Positions 15,738-25,930 of a stretch of DNA of 49,974 nt are shown here, in pieces. The DNA comes from Mucilaginibacter sp. GTDB lineage: Bacteria > Bacteroidota > Bacteroidia > Sphingobacteriales > Sphingobacteriaceae. A program made the translations under genes and the position numbers. The stretch spans positions 1 through 49,974 of the forward strand of contig NZ_JAQBOI010000230.1 in assembly GCF_028288105.1 (NCBI RefSeq), written 5' to 3'. Positions within the stretch are counted from its first letter, which is position 1; every line of letters starts with the position of its first letter. The notes under the pieces are model-generated. The model was not told the origin of the DNA and made no database searches. It saw only the letters and a program-made list of their open reading frames with translations.

Positions 15738-17828
15738 TTAATTAAGTATGATATCATCTAAATAGAAAGTGTAGTTGGCCGAGCCATCACCCGATGTACC
15801 GTTATCAAATATTAGCACCACTTTTTGGTAAGAGTTGCCTGTATTGATGGCGGAGTAATCAAAAGTTAATTCTTCCCACTCGTTTGCCTTGGTAGTGTTT
15901 ACTTCCTTTTCGAAGCTGATGCCACCATTGGTCAGATTCTCTACCTTTAACAGCACTTTGGCACCTGCCCGTGGTGAGTACACCTTCATTTTAAAGGTCT
16001 TTTTGGTCGAGAAATCTATCGGATTATCAAGAGTAAGGAAACTGCCGCCATAAGTAGCGCCGGAACTTTTTACCATTTTGGCAACCTTTGTGCTGGTATT
16101 GATACCCGAAGCATTTGGATTGTTAACAACAGTAACTGCGCCGCCATCAAAATCGGTAAAGGCGTAATTTAGGGTTGTTGATTGAAAATCAAGCGGGATA
16201 CCCAAAACAGAAGAGGGCGCCGGTACCAATTTCAAATCGTCCCAGTAGAATACCTTGCCGGAACCACTTACGTTAAAGTCGAAAAACACCGAGGCTTTAT
16301 CGTAATTAGTTACCGGATTAAAGACAGGCGTACCTACGGAATTATTAAGGAAATTAAATGTTAAGGTTTCCCATTGATTGGCTACAGTTGTTACCGCGTC
16401 TGTTTCGACAGATTTTGAACCATCGACGTGGTCTTCTATTTTCAACTTGATGGTTAAACCGGCCGCAGGAGAATAAACACGCAGGCTCATCTGGGCAAAA
16501 GCGGATGTTACCGGTATTTTTGTTGGAAAGCCTGCCGCTGTACCGATAGTAACTCCTGCCCAGGTTTCGGCACCACCAGGTTTGGTGGTCTTTTTAACTT
16601 TATTAGCCGCGTTTGTTGGGTCAGCCGCGTCAATGCTAACATTGTTGCCAAAATCAGTTACGGTATAGTCTGTATTTGGCGCATCAAACGTAACCGGCAA
16701 ACTTATCTTTTGGATAGGTGCGGTCATTTTAAGGTCGTCCATATAAAACACCTTTCCACTGCCACCTACGTTAAAGTCAAAAAACATCGAAGCTTTATCA
16801 TAAGTAAATGCCGGGTTTAAGGCAGGTGTGCCCGCGGAATTGTTATTAAAATCGAATGTCAAAGTTTCCCACGCATTAACCACTGTGGTTACAGCATCTG
16901 TTTCAACAGCGTTTGCAGCAACAGCATGGTCTTCCAACTTTAATTTTATAGTTAAACCGGCAGCAGGCGAGTAAACACGCGCTGTCATTTTTGAGCTGGC
17001 AGCGGTTACAGCTACTTTATTTGCAAAGCCCGAAGCCGTACCTAATGTTGTACCTGCCCAAACTTCAGCACCGGCAGGTTTAATAACTTTTAAAACCTTG
17101 TTTGCCGCATTAGCAGGATCTGCAACAACGCTTGAAACGTTACCGCCAAAATCGCTGGTAGTATAATCATAGTTTGGATCTTCAAAAGTTAACGGCAGAT
17201 CTATCTGCCTGCCTACCTTAATTGTTTCCTCGTGTGTGGTTGTTGCAACACCGCCGCTTAAAGCAATTACTCTCACTACATAACTACCTGCAGATGCGTA
17301 GGTGTGTGTAGCTGTTTGGTCTTGCAGGAAAGAATCGTACGGCTCGGGATTGGTGGTTGTTTCGTCGCCATAATACACATGAAACATGGTTTCAAAGTCG
17401 GCAGTTGCACCAACGTTAACCGTTAGGCCATTGGTAGTCAGTGTTGTTTTCAAGTTTTCGGGCGCTTTAAATGATACCGTAAGCTCTTGGCTTAATTCGG
17501 TAGTTTTACCGCCAATGCCATGGGCCACTATCTTCACCGTATAAACGCCCTCTTTGTAGGCATGTTGGGTGTTTTTACCCTGACCAACTTTAACAAAGCT
17601 TTCTGTCCCATCGCCGTAGTAAACATCATAGATGGTTGCGCCCTCGCCTGTTGGGAAAATGGTAACCAAACCTGTATTGTCCTGTGTGATGTTAAATAAT
17701 ACCGACAGTTTTGCCGGCTCAGATACACCACTGTTAACAAACGATGTATCGTCAAATGATTCCTTTTTACAGCCCGTGATAACAGCCAGTAGCAAGGTTA
17801 TGCTCAAAAAATATTTTATTGCATTCAT
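15738..17828 (-). CDS. Multi-domain surface glycan-binding lipoprotein (two PKD, three CBM-like repeats)
   Basis: 696 residues, lipidated at Cys20 (LAVITGC). Two PKD-like domains (about 40-205; YDVYYGDGTES and FHVYYGDETTT mark the cores) are followed by three repeats of about 165 residues (about 210-375, 378-545, 550-696). Each starts L-P-x-x-F-(E/D)-x-PN-x-DY and ends KVFY(M/W)DDLK or a diverged version, the beta-sandwich plan of CBM4/9-like modules. The first two repeats are also alike in DNA (about 16195-16700 and 16701-17205), so the duplication is fairly recent; the third has diverged. No catalytic residues are seen. It follows susD by 19 bases and would be the SusE/F-like protein that holds the glucan chain. 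Confidence 0.85.
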   Translation of the reverse strand: MNAIKYFLSITLLLAVITGCKKESFDDTSFVNSGVSEPAKLSVLFNITQDNTGLVTIFPTGEGATIYDVYYGDGTESFVKVGQGKNTQHAYKEGVYTVKIVAHGIGGKTTELSQELTVSFKAPENLKTTLTTNGLTVNVGATADFETMFHVYYGDETTTNPEPYDSFLQDQTATHTYASAGSYVVRVIALSGGVATTTHEETIKVGRQIDLPLTFEDPNYDYTTSDFGGNVSSVVADPANAANKVLKVIKPAGAEVWAGTTLGTASGFANKVAVTAASSKMTARVYSPAAGLTIKLKLEDHAVAANAVETDAVTTVVNAWETLTFDFNNNSAGTPALNPAFTYDKASMFFDFNVGGSGKVFYMDDLKMTAPIQKISLPVTFDAPNTDYTVTDFGNNVSIDAADPTNAANKVKKTTKPGGAETWAGVTIGTAAGFPTKIPVTSAFAQMSLRVYSPAAGLTIKLKIEDHVDGSKSVETDAVTTVANQWETLTFNFLNNSVGTPVFNPVTNYDKASVFFDFNVSGSGKVFYWDDLKLVPAPSSVLGIPLDFQSTTLNYAFTDFDGGAVTVVNNPNASGINTSTKVAKMVKSSGATYGGSFLTLDNPIDFSTKKTFKMKVYSPRAGAKVLLKVENLTNGGISFEKEVNTTKANEWEELTFDYSAINTGNSYQKVVLIFDNGTSGDGSANYTFYLDDIILN

Positions 17829-17847
17829 GATCTTAATATTTTAAGGG

Positions 17848-19356
17848 TTAGTATCCCGGGTTTTGTGTAATTCCAGAAACGTTTATTTCTTCCTGAGGGA
17901 TTGGAAACAGTTCGTGCTTGCCGGTTTTAAAACCCTGAAGCTTGGAAGCGGCCTGCCCTGTCCTAACCAGGTCAAAGAAGCGGTCGCCGTCCATAGCCAG
18001 TTCAAGCCTGCGCTCATTCCATATAGCTTGCTTTAGTGCATCCCCGGTTGCATTTACCTTGTGCAGGTCGTCACCAAAGGCGCGGGCACGCACCTTGTTA
18101 ATATATTCCTGTGCTTTAATGTCGCTGCCACCGCTCCTGTTTATTGCTTCGGCAGCCATAAGCAATACCTCAGAATATCTCAAAACCCTAAAGTTGTTTA
18201 GATAGTTCAACTCAACCTGGCCTGATGTTTCACCTTTACGTGGCAAGTATTTGCCATTATATAAACCGGTGTTTTTAAAAGGTGCTACCTGGTAGGTGAT
18301 GTTTAATTCAGGGTGAGATGTTTTATATGCCTCAATATCAAACGCAGTGATAGCTTTACGCTGATCGCCCGCTGAATAAGCAGCTGCCAGATCCTGCGAT
18401 GGCAAGTTAGTGCTCCAGCCAGCCGCATAAGGCATAGCGCCACTACCATTTAGGCCCCTTATACCATTTTGCTGAACAGCGTAATTGCCCTGCCCGCGTG
18501 TAGCACCACCCCAGTTATAGTATGGTGAACCATTGGTGTACTGGATCTCAAATACCGACTCAGGGCCATTCTCGCCTGTCGCTAAATAAATGGAAGCATA
18601 ATCGGTTACCAACGAGAATGCGTTGGAGGTAATAACCGGCTCAAGTACTGTAGCGGCTTCACTAAATTTATTCTCATATAAATACACCTTACCTAATAGT
18701 GCCTGCGCGGCATACTTGGTTACACGCCCTTTTTGAGCCTGGATGGCAGGTAATGCGGCTATGGCGGCGTTAAGGTCTTTTTCTATCTGCGCGTAAACTT
18801 CTCCTTTTGGCGATCTTGGCATCCCTTTCAGATCTTCGAGACCAAGACGCCTTTCGGTAAATAACGGTACATCGCCCCACATTTTTACCAGCGTAAAGTA
18901 GTAGTATGCACGTAAAAAGGTAATCTCGCCGTAAAGCGCGTCTTTACCGTTAAAGTTAACTATATCGCCCGCTTTATTTTTCTCTTTATACTGGGTAAGG
19001 TAATTTGCACGGTTTATACCCTCGTATGCAACCCTCCACAGATCCTCTAAGGTTGAGTTTACCGGAGTAAGTGTAAAGTCATCTATTTGTTGTAGTGCTA
19101 ACACGTCCGAGGCGTTTTCGCCACCGGCTACGGAGTTGTCTGATGCTATGTCACCTACAACAACCTCCTGGTTTAACCATTGTAATGGCGAATAAACACT
19201 AATAGCCATCGTACGGTAATCACTCTCCGACTTTAAATAGTCGAGATCGGTAACAACAAAACTATCGTGCGGGTTATTTTCAACCCACTTTTTGCATGCT
19301 GTGAGTGTGGTTATCAGCATAACCACCCCAATTAGCTTTATATATCTTTTATTCAT
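17848..19356 (-). CDS. SusD/RagB family nutrient-binding outer-membrane lipoprotein
   Basis: 502 residues, the normal size. Lipidation at Cys21 (TTLTAC). The SusD-like N-terminal domain (GINRANYLTQY and LYGEITFLRAYYYFTLVKMWGDVPL, the diagnostic block) and TPR helices are followed by the RagB/SusD C-terminal domain with YLNNFRVLRYSEVLLMAAEA and IWNERRLELAMDGDRFFDLVRTG; it ends FPIPQEEINVSGITQNPGY, as typical. It forms the lid on the SusC barrel and binds the oligosaccharide. It is 21 bases downstream of susC. The ligand cannot be read directly but the GH16 neighbours suggest beta-1,3-glucan. Confidence 0.97.
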   Translation of the reverse strand: MNKRYIKLIGVVMLITTLTACKKWVENNPHDSFVVTDLDYLKSESDYRTMAISVYSPLQWLNQEVVVGDIASDNSVAGGENASDVLALQQIDDFTLTPVNSTLEDLWRVAYEGINRANYLTQYKEKNKAGDIVNFNGKDALYGEITFLRAYYYFTLVKMWGDVPLFTERRLGLEDLKGMPRSPKGEVYAQIEKDLNAAIAALPAIQAQKGRVTKYAAQALLGKVYLYENKFSEAATVLEPVITSNAFSLVTDYASIYLATGENGPESVFEIQYTNGSPYYNWGGATRGQGNYAVQQNGIRGLNGSGAMPYAAGWSTNLPSQDLAAAYSAGDQRKAITAFDIEAYKTSHPELNITYQVAPFKNTGLYNGKYLPRKGETSGQVELNYLNNFRVLRYSEVLLMAAEAINRSGGSDIKAQEYINKVRARAFGDDLHKVNATGDALKQAIWNERRLELAMDGDRFFDLVRTGQAASKLQGFKTGKHELFPIPQEEINVSGITQNPGY

Positions 19357-19377
19357 CGTCGTATTTCTGTTAATGAA

Positions 19378-22300
19378 TTATAATTTAATGTCAAGTCCTA
19401 CTGTATATGTTCTTGGCTGCGGATAAGCGCCACGGTCAACACCTGTATCTAATACACCGCCCGAAATTTCTGGATCAAAGCCCGAGTACTTGGTCAATGT
19501 GAACGCATTTCTTACCTGCGCATAAACCCTTATACTTTTAAATACTTTGCCATTTAGTAATTGCGGCACGGTATAACCTAATTGGATATTCTTGATCTTT
19601 ACGAACGAGCCATCCTCAACATACCTGTCGGATACGCGGATATTGCTGTTGGCGTCGGTAAAAGAATATCTTGGGTTGCGGGCATCATTAGTTGTACCCG
19701 GCCCGGTCCATCTGGCTAATACACTGCGGAATTTGTTGGTGTAATTAGCATTACGTTCATAGGCGCGATAGATATCATTACCAATAGATGCGTAGGTAAA
19801 TGCGTTAAAATCAAAGTTTTTATAGCTCATGCTAAGGCTCCATCCTAGAACAACCGAGGGGAAAGAATCACCTATATTAGTACGATCGTCTGCATTGATC
19901 ACACCATCTTTATTAACATCCACAAAACGGATATCGCCCGGTTGCGCGCCATCTTGTGTTGGTGCCGCTGCAACCTCTGCTGCTGTTTGGAACAGCCCGT
20001 CTGTTTTATAGCCATAGAAATAGCCCGGCGCCTGGCCCTTTTCAAATACTGTTACCGTTTGTGACTGGCCATTAAAATAGCTGCCACCGGGCACCTTAGC
20101 TGTACCTTCTGAATTGGTTGCGGTTACTAAACTTTTCACAGTGGTTATGTTAAAGTTGTTGCCCAATTTAAAGTCACCAAAGGTATCGTTGTAGCCTAAT
20201 GAAATATCAAAACCTGTGCTCTTGGTTGAACCAATATTGTAATCGGGGATTGGAACTGTGCCCAATATCTCCGAGCCTCTTGTCTGGAACAACAAATCGC
20301 CTACCCTTTTTTCATAATAATCTACGGTGATGTTAAACTTGCCGTGTAGCAATGTCATGTCGAAACCAACGTTGGCTTGTTTCTGGCTCTCCCACCCAAG
20401 GTTTTTATTTTCGGCAGATGCCACAGTTGAACCGGGGTAAAAGACATTATCAAAATTGTAACCGTTACTGTTTGCACCAGCGCCATAATCCGGGCCGCCG
20501 GTTGCGATGGTTACAAATTGTGACGGTGTATTATCGTTACCTACGGTACCGTAGCTACCCCTTATCTTTAAGAAATCGATAAAGGGAACGTTAAAGAAAG
20601 ATTCCTTTGTTACTACCCAGCCCAACGACCCTGAGAAGAAGGTGCCATATTTATGACTTGCACCAAACGCGGTAGAACCATCGCGGCGTGCCGTGAATGA
20701 TGCCAGGTATCTTTCTTTATAATCATAATTGACCCTCGCAAAATATGACAGGTTACGTTTAAAATACTGGTAGTAATAACCGGTTTGCGCGCTGGTATTG
20801 GTAGCCGAGTTAACACCGGTAGCTGCGGTAAAATCTGCAAAGTCCCACGAGTTAAATGGCACATCCTGCCTGCTTGCTCCTGCTGCATTGCCAGATGTAC
20901 GGGCAATAGAAAAACCTACAACTGTTTCAAAGTTGTGATCCTGGGCTACTTTAAAGTTGTAGTTAGCAAAGGTCTCCCAGGTATAGTTAAAGTTGCTGAT
21001 CTTATCGTGCGAAACGCTGTTAAATTTACCTGTTACGGTGGAGCCATCGGCGTTAAGGCTGTTATCTACGTTTAGCGGCCCGTAAAACACAAGCGGGTTA
21101 AAGCTTTTATTATTAGCATCATACTTGGTGTAGCCAAGCCTGCTGCTTAGTTTCAGGTTCTTTAAAACATCATATTGTATTTCAAACTTACCGTATAATT
21201 TACTGCCAAGGCTTTTATTGTAGGTGTTATCAAGCTTGGTTAATGGGTTGTAAACTTCTGATAACAGTAAGTTACTATAACCGTATTTACCAACGGTAGC
21301 AGGGTCGTCATTAAAAACCGGTACAGTTGGGTCAAAATTAAGTGCACTGCCAATAACACTGTTAAAAGAGTTTTCCTGAATCCCTTTTGAGTTTAATATT
21401 ACGCCAGTGGTGTTAAAAATAAATTTCAGTTTGGGCGCAAGCTGAAAATCGAGGTTTGCGGTGAAGTTTGCACGATCAAACTTTGATTTATCGATGCCGC
21501 CAACTATACCACCCTGGCTTGTATAACCACCCGATAGAAAGTAGTTTACAGTTTCGCTGCCGCCACGTACACCTATGTTGTGTTGCTGCATGGGTGCGTT
21601 TTTAAATACTTCTTTTTGCCAGTTTGTGCCTGTGCCCAATACAGATAAATCGGGAAATATAACATCGCCTCCCGCCGCAACACTGCCTTCATTTATCATA
21701 GCGCCATATTCGGTGGCATTTAAAACGCCGATGTACCTGGCCACCTCCTGCACACCATAGCTGCTGTTTATAGTAAGCTCGGTTTTCATGTTTTTGCGGC
21801 CACTTTTAGTGGTTACCACAATAACACCGTTGCCACCCTTTACACCATAAATAGCAGTAGCCGATGCGTCTTTTAATACACTAATGGATTCAATATCGCT
21901 TGGGTTGATAGAGTTAAAATCGGCAGTGGTTTGCTGTACACCATCAATAACCACCAGTGGGTCTGACCCTTTATAGGAAGGTATCCCCCTGATAGCGATG
22001 GTTGGTGCAGAGCCAGGCGTACCGCCCTGTATAACGGTTACACCGGATGCACGGCCTTGTAGAGCTTCTTCTGCACGAACCGGATTTAGTTTTTGGATAT
22101 CAGAACTTTTTACGGTTGAAATAGCACCCGATACCTTGGTCACCTTTTGGGTACCGTAGCCAACTACAATAACTTCGTTAAGGACGTTGTTGGCGTTTTC
22201 CTCCAAAACAAAGTTTTGTTCGCCGGCCTGGGTTACTTTTCTTTCAATAGTTACCATGCCAATAAACGTGACCACTACTGTACCACCACCTTGCGGGATG

Positions 22301-22500
22301 TTTAAATTGTAATTACCGTTTACATCTGTAACAACACCTATTGTTGTTCCTTTAACGGTTACTGACGCGCCGGGCAATGATAGTCCGTCGGATTTTTGGG
22401 TTACTTTACCGGTTAGGCGCAGGGATTGAGCGTAGCCCGCCTGGCTAACAAAACATAAGAGCAAAGCAATACCCACGAAAAACTTGAGTTTTAATTGCAT
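19378..22500 (-). CDS. SusC/RagA family TonB-linked outer-membrane transporter
   Basis: 1040 residues. Signal peptide (ending AGYAQ), then a carboxypeptidase-like domain (about 28-100, LTGKVTQKSDGLSLPGASVTV), a TonB-box/plug start NEVIVVGYGTQKVTKVSGAI, and a plug with VVIDGVQQ and ISVLKDASATAIYGVKGGNG, then the 22-strand barrel to the final aromatic-basic ending (YTVGLDIKL). It imports oligosaccharides using energy from TonB. It is the first gene of a six-gene operon (susC, susD, CBM-like, PKD, two GH16) whose intergenic gaps are 21, 19, 11, 4 and 69 bases. The promoter must lie within 22501-22803; no standard box was found there, which fits activated transcription. Confidence 0.97.
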   Translation of the reverse strand: MQLKLKFFVGIALLLCFVSQAGYAQSLRLTGKVTQKSDGLSLPGASVTVKGTTIGVVTDVNGNYNLNIPQGGGTVVVTFIGMVTIERKVTQAGEQNFVLEENANNVLNEVIVVGYGTQKVTKVSGAISTVKSSDIQKLNPVRAEEALQGRASGVTVIQGGTPGSAPTIAIRGIPSYKGSDPLVVIDGVQQTTADFNSINPSDIESISVLKDASATAIYGVKGGNGVIVVTTKSGRKNMKTELTINSSYGVQEVARYIGVLNATEYGAMINEGSVAAGGDVIFPDLSVLGTGTNWQKEVFKNAPMQQHNIGVRGGSETVNYFLSGGYTSQGGIVGGIDKSKFDRANFTANLDFQLAPKLKFIFNTTGVILNSKGIQENSFNSVIGSALNFDPTVPVFNDDPATVGKYGYSNLLLSEVYNPLTKLDNTYNKSLGSKLYGKFEIQYDVLKNLKLSSRLGYTKYDANNKSFNPLVFYGPLNVDNSLNADGSTVTGKFNSVSHDKISNFNYTWETFANYNFKVAQDHNFETVVGFSIARTSGNAAGASRQDVPFNSWDFADFTAATGVNSATNTSAQTGYYYQYFKRNLSYFARVNYDYKERYLASFTARRDGSTAFGASHKYGTFFSGSLGWVVTKESFFNVPFIDFLKIRGSYGTVGNDNTPSQFVTIATGGPDYGAGANSNGYNFDNVFYPGSTVASAENKNLGWESQKQANVGFDMTLLHGKFNITVDYYEKRVGDLLFQTRGSEILGTVPIPDYNIGSTKSTGFDISLGYNDTFGDFKLGNNFNITTVKSLVTATNSEGTAKVPGGSYFNGQSQTVTVFEKGQAPGYFYGYKTDGLFQTAAEVAAAPTQDGAQPGDIRFVDVNKDGVINADDRTNIGDSFPSVVLGWSLSMSYKNFDFNAFTYASIGNDIYRAYERNANYTNKFRSVLARWTGPGTTNDARNPRYSFTDANSNIRVSDRYVEDGSFVKIKNIQLGYTVPQLLNGKVFKSIRVYAQVRNAFTLTKYSGFDPEISGGVLDTGVDRGAYPQPRTYTVGLDIKL

Positions 22501-22570
22501 AAGGTTTAATTGATAATTTAAATTAATAGGTCTAATTGGTATCGACCTTTGGTTAGTTGTAAAGTTTATT

Positions 22571-22692
22571 CATACATTATTTTTTCAGGCATAAAAATGC
22601 ACTGTCATACATTAGCCTAAAGCATTAGTTAACGGTTTTAAATTGGTTTATAATTTTGCCGGAGCAATTGGTTTATGAGTATCAAATGTATG
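22571..22692. promoter_or_regulatory. Candidate operator sites CATACATTA in the divergent PUL promoter region
   Basis: CATACATTA occurs at 22571-22579 and again at 22606-22614, and its core inverted (ATGTATG) at 22686-22692. The three copies lie in the 303-base region between susC (minus) and the LuxR-type regulator (plus). They are the only obvious repeated motif there and are candidates for binding by that regulator. This is inferred from repetition and place only. Confidence 0.35.
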
Positions 22693-22803
22693 GCAGGTAA
22701 ATACCTAAAATGAAATTTAGCACTACATCACTACTACACAACATTGAAAAATCATTTAAAAACACGGATATTAGCACACCAATAATAAATCCTGCTAATT
22801 ATT

Positions 22804-25743
22804 GTGCTAAACCAACATAAAAGCTTGTTTTTAAGAATTTTACTCTCTGTTTTATTATTCGTATGCATGCAAAATGCTATGGCGCAAAATTTTATTGGCC
22901 AGCGCAAAACAGTGAACTACGAGAAAAGGCAGTATAACGCAGGCACACAAAACTGGAAAATACGCCAGGATGCACAGGGCCGTATTTACTTTGCCAATAA
23001 CGAAGGAGTGTTGGTTTTTGATGGTTCGTACTGGCAGTTATATCCCTTACCCAACAAAACCATTGTACGCTCGCTTGAGTTTGGCAGCGATAAAAGACTT
23101 TACGTAGGCGGGCAGGATGAGATAGGTTACTTTTCACCGGCCAAAAACGGCCAGCTTATTTTTACATCGTTAAAAAACCTTATCCTGAAAGCCGACCAGG
23201 AATTTTCTGATATATGGGATATTGCATGCCGCGGCAATGAAGTGTTTTTCCGTTCGCACGATAAGATAATTAAGTATAGCAATAATAAAATAACCGTTTA
23301 TCACTCCCACTCATGGCTGTTCCTGGGTACGTACCAGGGCAAACTAATAGCACACGACGAGCAAAAAGGTGTGCTAACTTACGCCAATAACCAATGGCAT
23401 CCGTTTATAGATAAAAAAGACCTGCCTAATGGTTTTTACATCACCTCTGTATCTAAATTCAATAATACCTCAAGCCTGGTTACAAGTGCCAAAGACGGCT
23501 TGTACCTGTTAACCGGAAATAAACTTAAATATTTTAACCTTACCGGTTTAGGTATTAATAATCATCAGCATTTTTCGGCTGCTACCGCACTTGACGATAG
23601 CACTTACCTGGTGAGCACATACATTAACGGTATTTATCAGATAGATAAGAAGGGGAATGTGATAGAAAACATTGGCAAAAAAGAAGGCCTGCAAAATATT
23701 AATGTACGCTGTATGTATGCAGATGCAAACCATAACATTTGGTTGGGTCTTGATAACGGAATAGATTTTATTGCCTATAACAATGCTGTTAAACATATCA
23801 ATCCATTGATATTTAAAGATGGCGGGGGATTCTCGACTGCGTTATATAAAAACAACCTATACTTTGCATTGTCTAACGGAGCGTACAAGCTGCCGGTAAA
23901 TAGCGCTGGCGACTTGAGTTATCTAGAAAGTAATTTTAAAATGATTGCGGAAGGGCAAACATGGAATATGGCCGTTGTTGACGGGCATTTACTGGCCGGC
24001 CGAGACGATGGTATCTTTGACGTTTTAGGTGATAAGCTTTCGACTGTTTACAATAGTACCGGCTTTTGGACCTTTAAATCATTAAAAAACAAGGCGGGCA
24101 CCACGCTTATAGCTGCCGGGAGTTATTATGGTGTGCGTTTGTTTGAACACAACGGCAACGCGATAACTGATAAAGGCAGTGTGGGCAAATATTATGAATC
24201 GGCCCGGTTCCTGCAGGTAGATGATGATAACATTATCTGGACCTCGCACCCGTATCGCGGGGTTTATAAATTAAATGCTGATAATAACCAGGTTAAAACG
24301 TACACTATGAAACAGGGCTTACCTTCCAACCTGAATAATTTTGTATTTAAAGTAAAAGGTAAAGTTGTAATAGCTACTGAAAAAGGCATTTATAAATACG
24401 ATGTTCAAACAGATCGCTTTAAGCCATCGGCACAGTTCAAGAAGATATTCGGTGACAGAAGTTTAAGATACCTGCAAGAAGACACAGCAGGTAACATCTG
24501 GTTTGTACAGGGTAAAAGCCTGGGCGTGGTTGATTACACTGCGGGCCCAACTATTATTAATTTTCCCGAGTTAAACAACCGGATACTCAGCGGTTTTGAA
24601 AACGTTTATCCCATAAACGCCAACAATGTATTTGTAGGAAGCGAAAACGGCTTTTATCACATCAATTACGCCAAATACAAACAAAACATACATCCTTTAA
24701 AGGTGTATATTCGTAAGGTTAAGGCCACCTCAACTACCGACAGCGTACTTTATGGAGGATATTTTACCTATGTTAATGATGATGGTAAACAAATGGCCAG
24801 TAATACATTAACACTTGGATATACCTGGAGTTCATTGCAATTTGAATACTCCTCGCCAATTTTTGAGGAGCAATCAAATGCCGAGTACAGCTATTTATTA
24901 GAGGGTTTTGATAAAGAATGGTCTGAGTGGTCAAAAAGATCAGAAAAGGATTACACGAATTTACCGGCAGGTAATTACACATTTAAAGTAAAAGCACGTA
25001 ACCATCAAAACAACGAATCGGCGGTGGCATGCTATGCTTTCAACATCAATCCGCCGTGGTACCAATCAATATTGGCTTATATTTTATACCTGATGGTTAT
25101 TGCGGGGATATTATATTATTTATATAAACTGCAGGAGAAACGCCATATTATCAAGCAGCAAAAAGAGCTGCTTAGTCAACAGCAAAAAAACGAAGAGGAA
25201 CAAAAGCAAATTGCCTACCTGCATCAGTTAGAACTGGAACGGTCTGAAAAAGAAGTGGTGAAGCTTAAAAATGAAATGCTGCAGTCCGAGATAGAATTTA
25301 AAACATCTGAGCTGGCATCATCGGCATTGAACCTGGTACAAAAAAGGGAGTTTTTACTTAAGGTTAAAGACGAATTGCAGCATCTTCAAAAATCGGGCAA
25401 GGATATGGTGGAGACCAGCGAGATCAAAAAGATACTACGTCTATTAGCAGGAGAAAATAAGATAAACGAGGAATGGGAGCAGTTTTCCATCCATTTTGAC
25501 AAAGTGCATTCGGGCTTTCTAACAATTATAAAGGACCGCTACCCAAGTATTAACCAGCAGGAATTAAAACTTTGTGCTTACCTTATCATGAACCTCTCCA
25601 GTAAAGAGATCGCCCAGATGATGGCCATATCTGTACGTGGGGTAGAAATAAGCCGTTACCGCCTCCGTAAAAAACTGCAAATGCCAACAGAAATGAATCT
25701 CTTTGAATTTTTATTCAATATTCAAAGAGAGTTAATGCGATAG
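22804..25743 (+). CDS. Beta-propeller/Y_Y_Y sensor with C-terminal LuxR-type helix-turn-helix; PUL regulator
   Basis: 979 residues from a GTG start; the signal peptide that follows (LLSVLLFVCMQNAMAQ) fixes the start near here. The periplasmic part (about 30-745) contains propeller repeats (WLGLDNGIDFI, WTSHPYRGVYKL, GNIWFVQGKSLGVVDY) and a Y_Y_Y domain (YSYLLEGFDKEWSEW, LPAGNYTFKVKARN). One membrane span lies at about 755-775, then a coiled coil (about 780-870), then a LuxR/GerE-type HTH (LSSKEIAQMMAISVRGVEISRYRLRKKL). There is no kinase or receiver domain, so it differs from the usual hybrid two-component systems of PULs: one chain would sense glycan outside and bind DNA inside. It is divergent from susC and most likely its activator. 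Confidence 0.93.
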   Translation: MLNQHKSLFLRILLSVLLFVCMQNAMAQNFIGQRKTVNYEKRQYNAGTQNWKIRQDAQGRIYFANNEGVLVFDGSYWQLYPLPNKTIVRSLEFGSDKRLYVGGQDEIGYFSPAKNGQLIFTSLKNLILKADQEFSDIWDIACRGNEVFFRSHDKIIKYSNNKITVYHSHSWLFLGTYQGKLIAHDEQKGVLTYANNQWHPFIDKKDLPNGFYITSVSKFNNTSSLVTSAKDGLYLLTGNKLKYFNLTGLGINNHQHFSAATALDDSTYLVSTYINGIYQIDKKGNVIENIGKKEGLQNINVRCMYADANHNIWLGLDNGIDFIAYNNAVKHINPLIFKDGGGFSTALYKNNLYFALSNGAYKLPVNSAGDLSYLESNFKMIAEGQTWNMAVVDGHLLAGRDDGIFDVLGDKLSTVYNSTGFWTFKSLKNKAGTTLIAAGSYYGVRLFEHNGNAITDKGSVGKYYESARFLQVDDDNIIWTSHPYRGVYKLNADNNQVKTYTMKQGLPSNLNNFVFKVKGKVVIATEKGIYKYDVQTDRFKPSAQFKKIFGDRSLRYLQEDTAGNIWFVQGKSLGVVDYTAGPTIINFPELNNRILSGFENVYPINANNVFVGSENGFYHINYAKYKQNIHPLKVYIRKVKATSTTDSVLYGGYFTYVNDDGKQMASNTLTLGYTWSSLQFEYSSPIFEEQSNAEYSYLLEGFDKEWSEWSKRSEKDYTNLPAGNYTFKVKARNHQNNESAVACYAFNINPPWYQSILAYILYLMVIAGILYYLYKLQEKRHIIKQQKELLSQQQKNEEEQKQIAYLHQLELERSEKEVVKLKNEMLQSEIEFKTSELASSALNLVQKREFLLKVKDELQHLQKSGKDMVETSEIKKILRLLAGENKINEEWEQFSIHFDKVHSGFLTIIKDRYPSINQQELKLCAYLIMNLSSKEIAQMMAISVRGVEISRYRLRKKLQMPTEMNLFEFLFNIQRELMR

Positions 25744-25930
25744 AAGCCCCAATATTACAGGTGTTATATCGGCATTGAAACTTTACAAAAGTTGGAAAAA
25801 TATTTTATTGTATAACCTCTCGTTGCCAATCCGTCCACGGAATAAGATCAAATTTGCCGGAACATTCCATCGTTAAGCAATGTCAGCACGATTAATTGGC
25901 AAAGCAGTATACGTGTCTTTATTCACTCCT

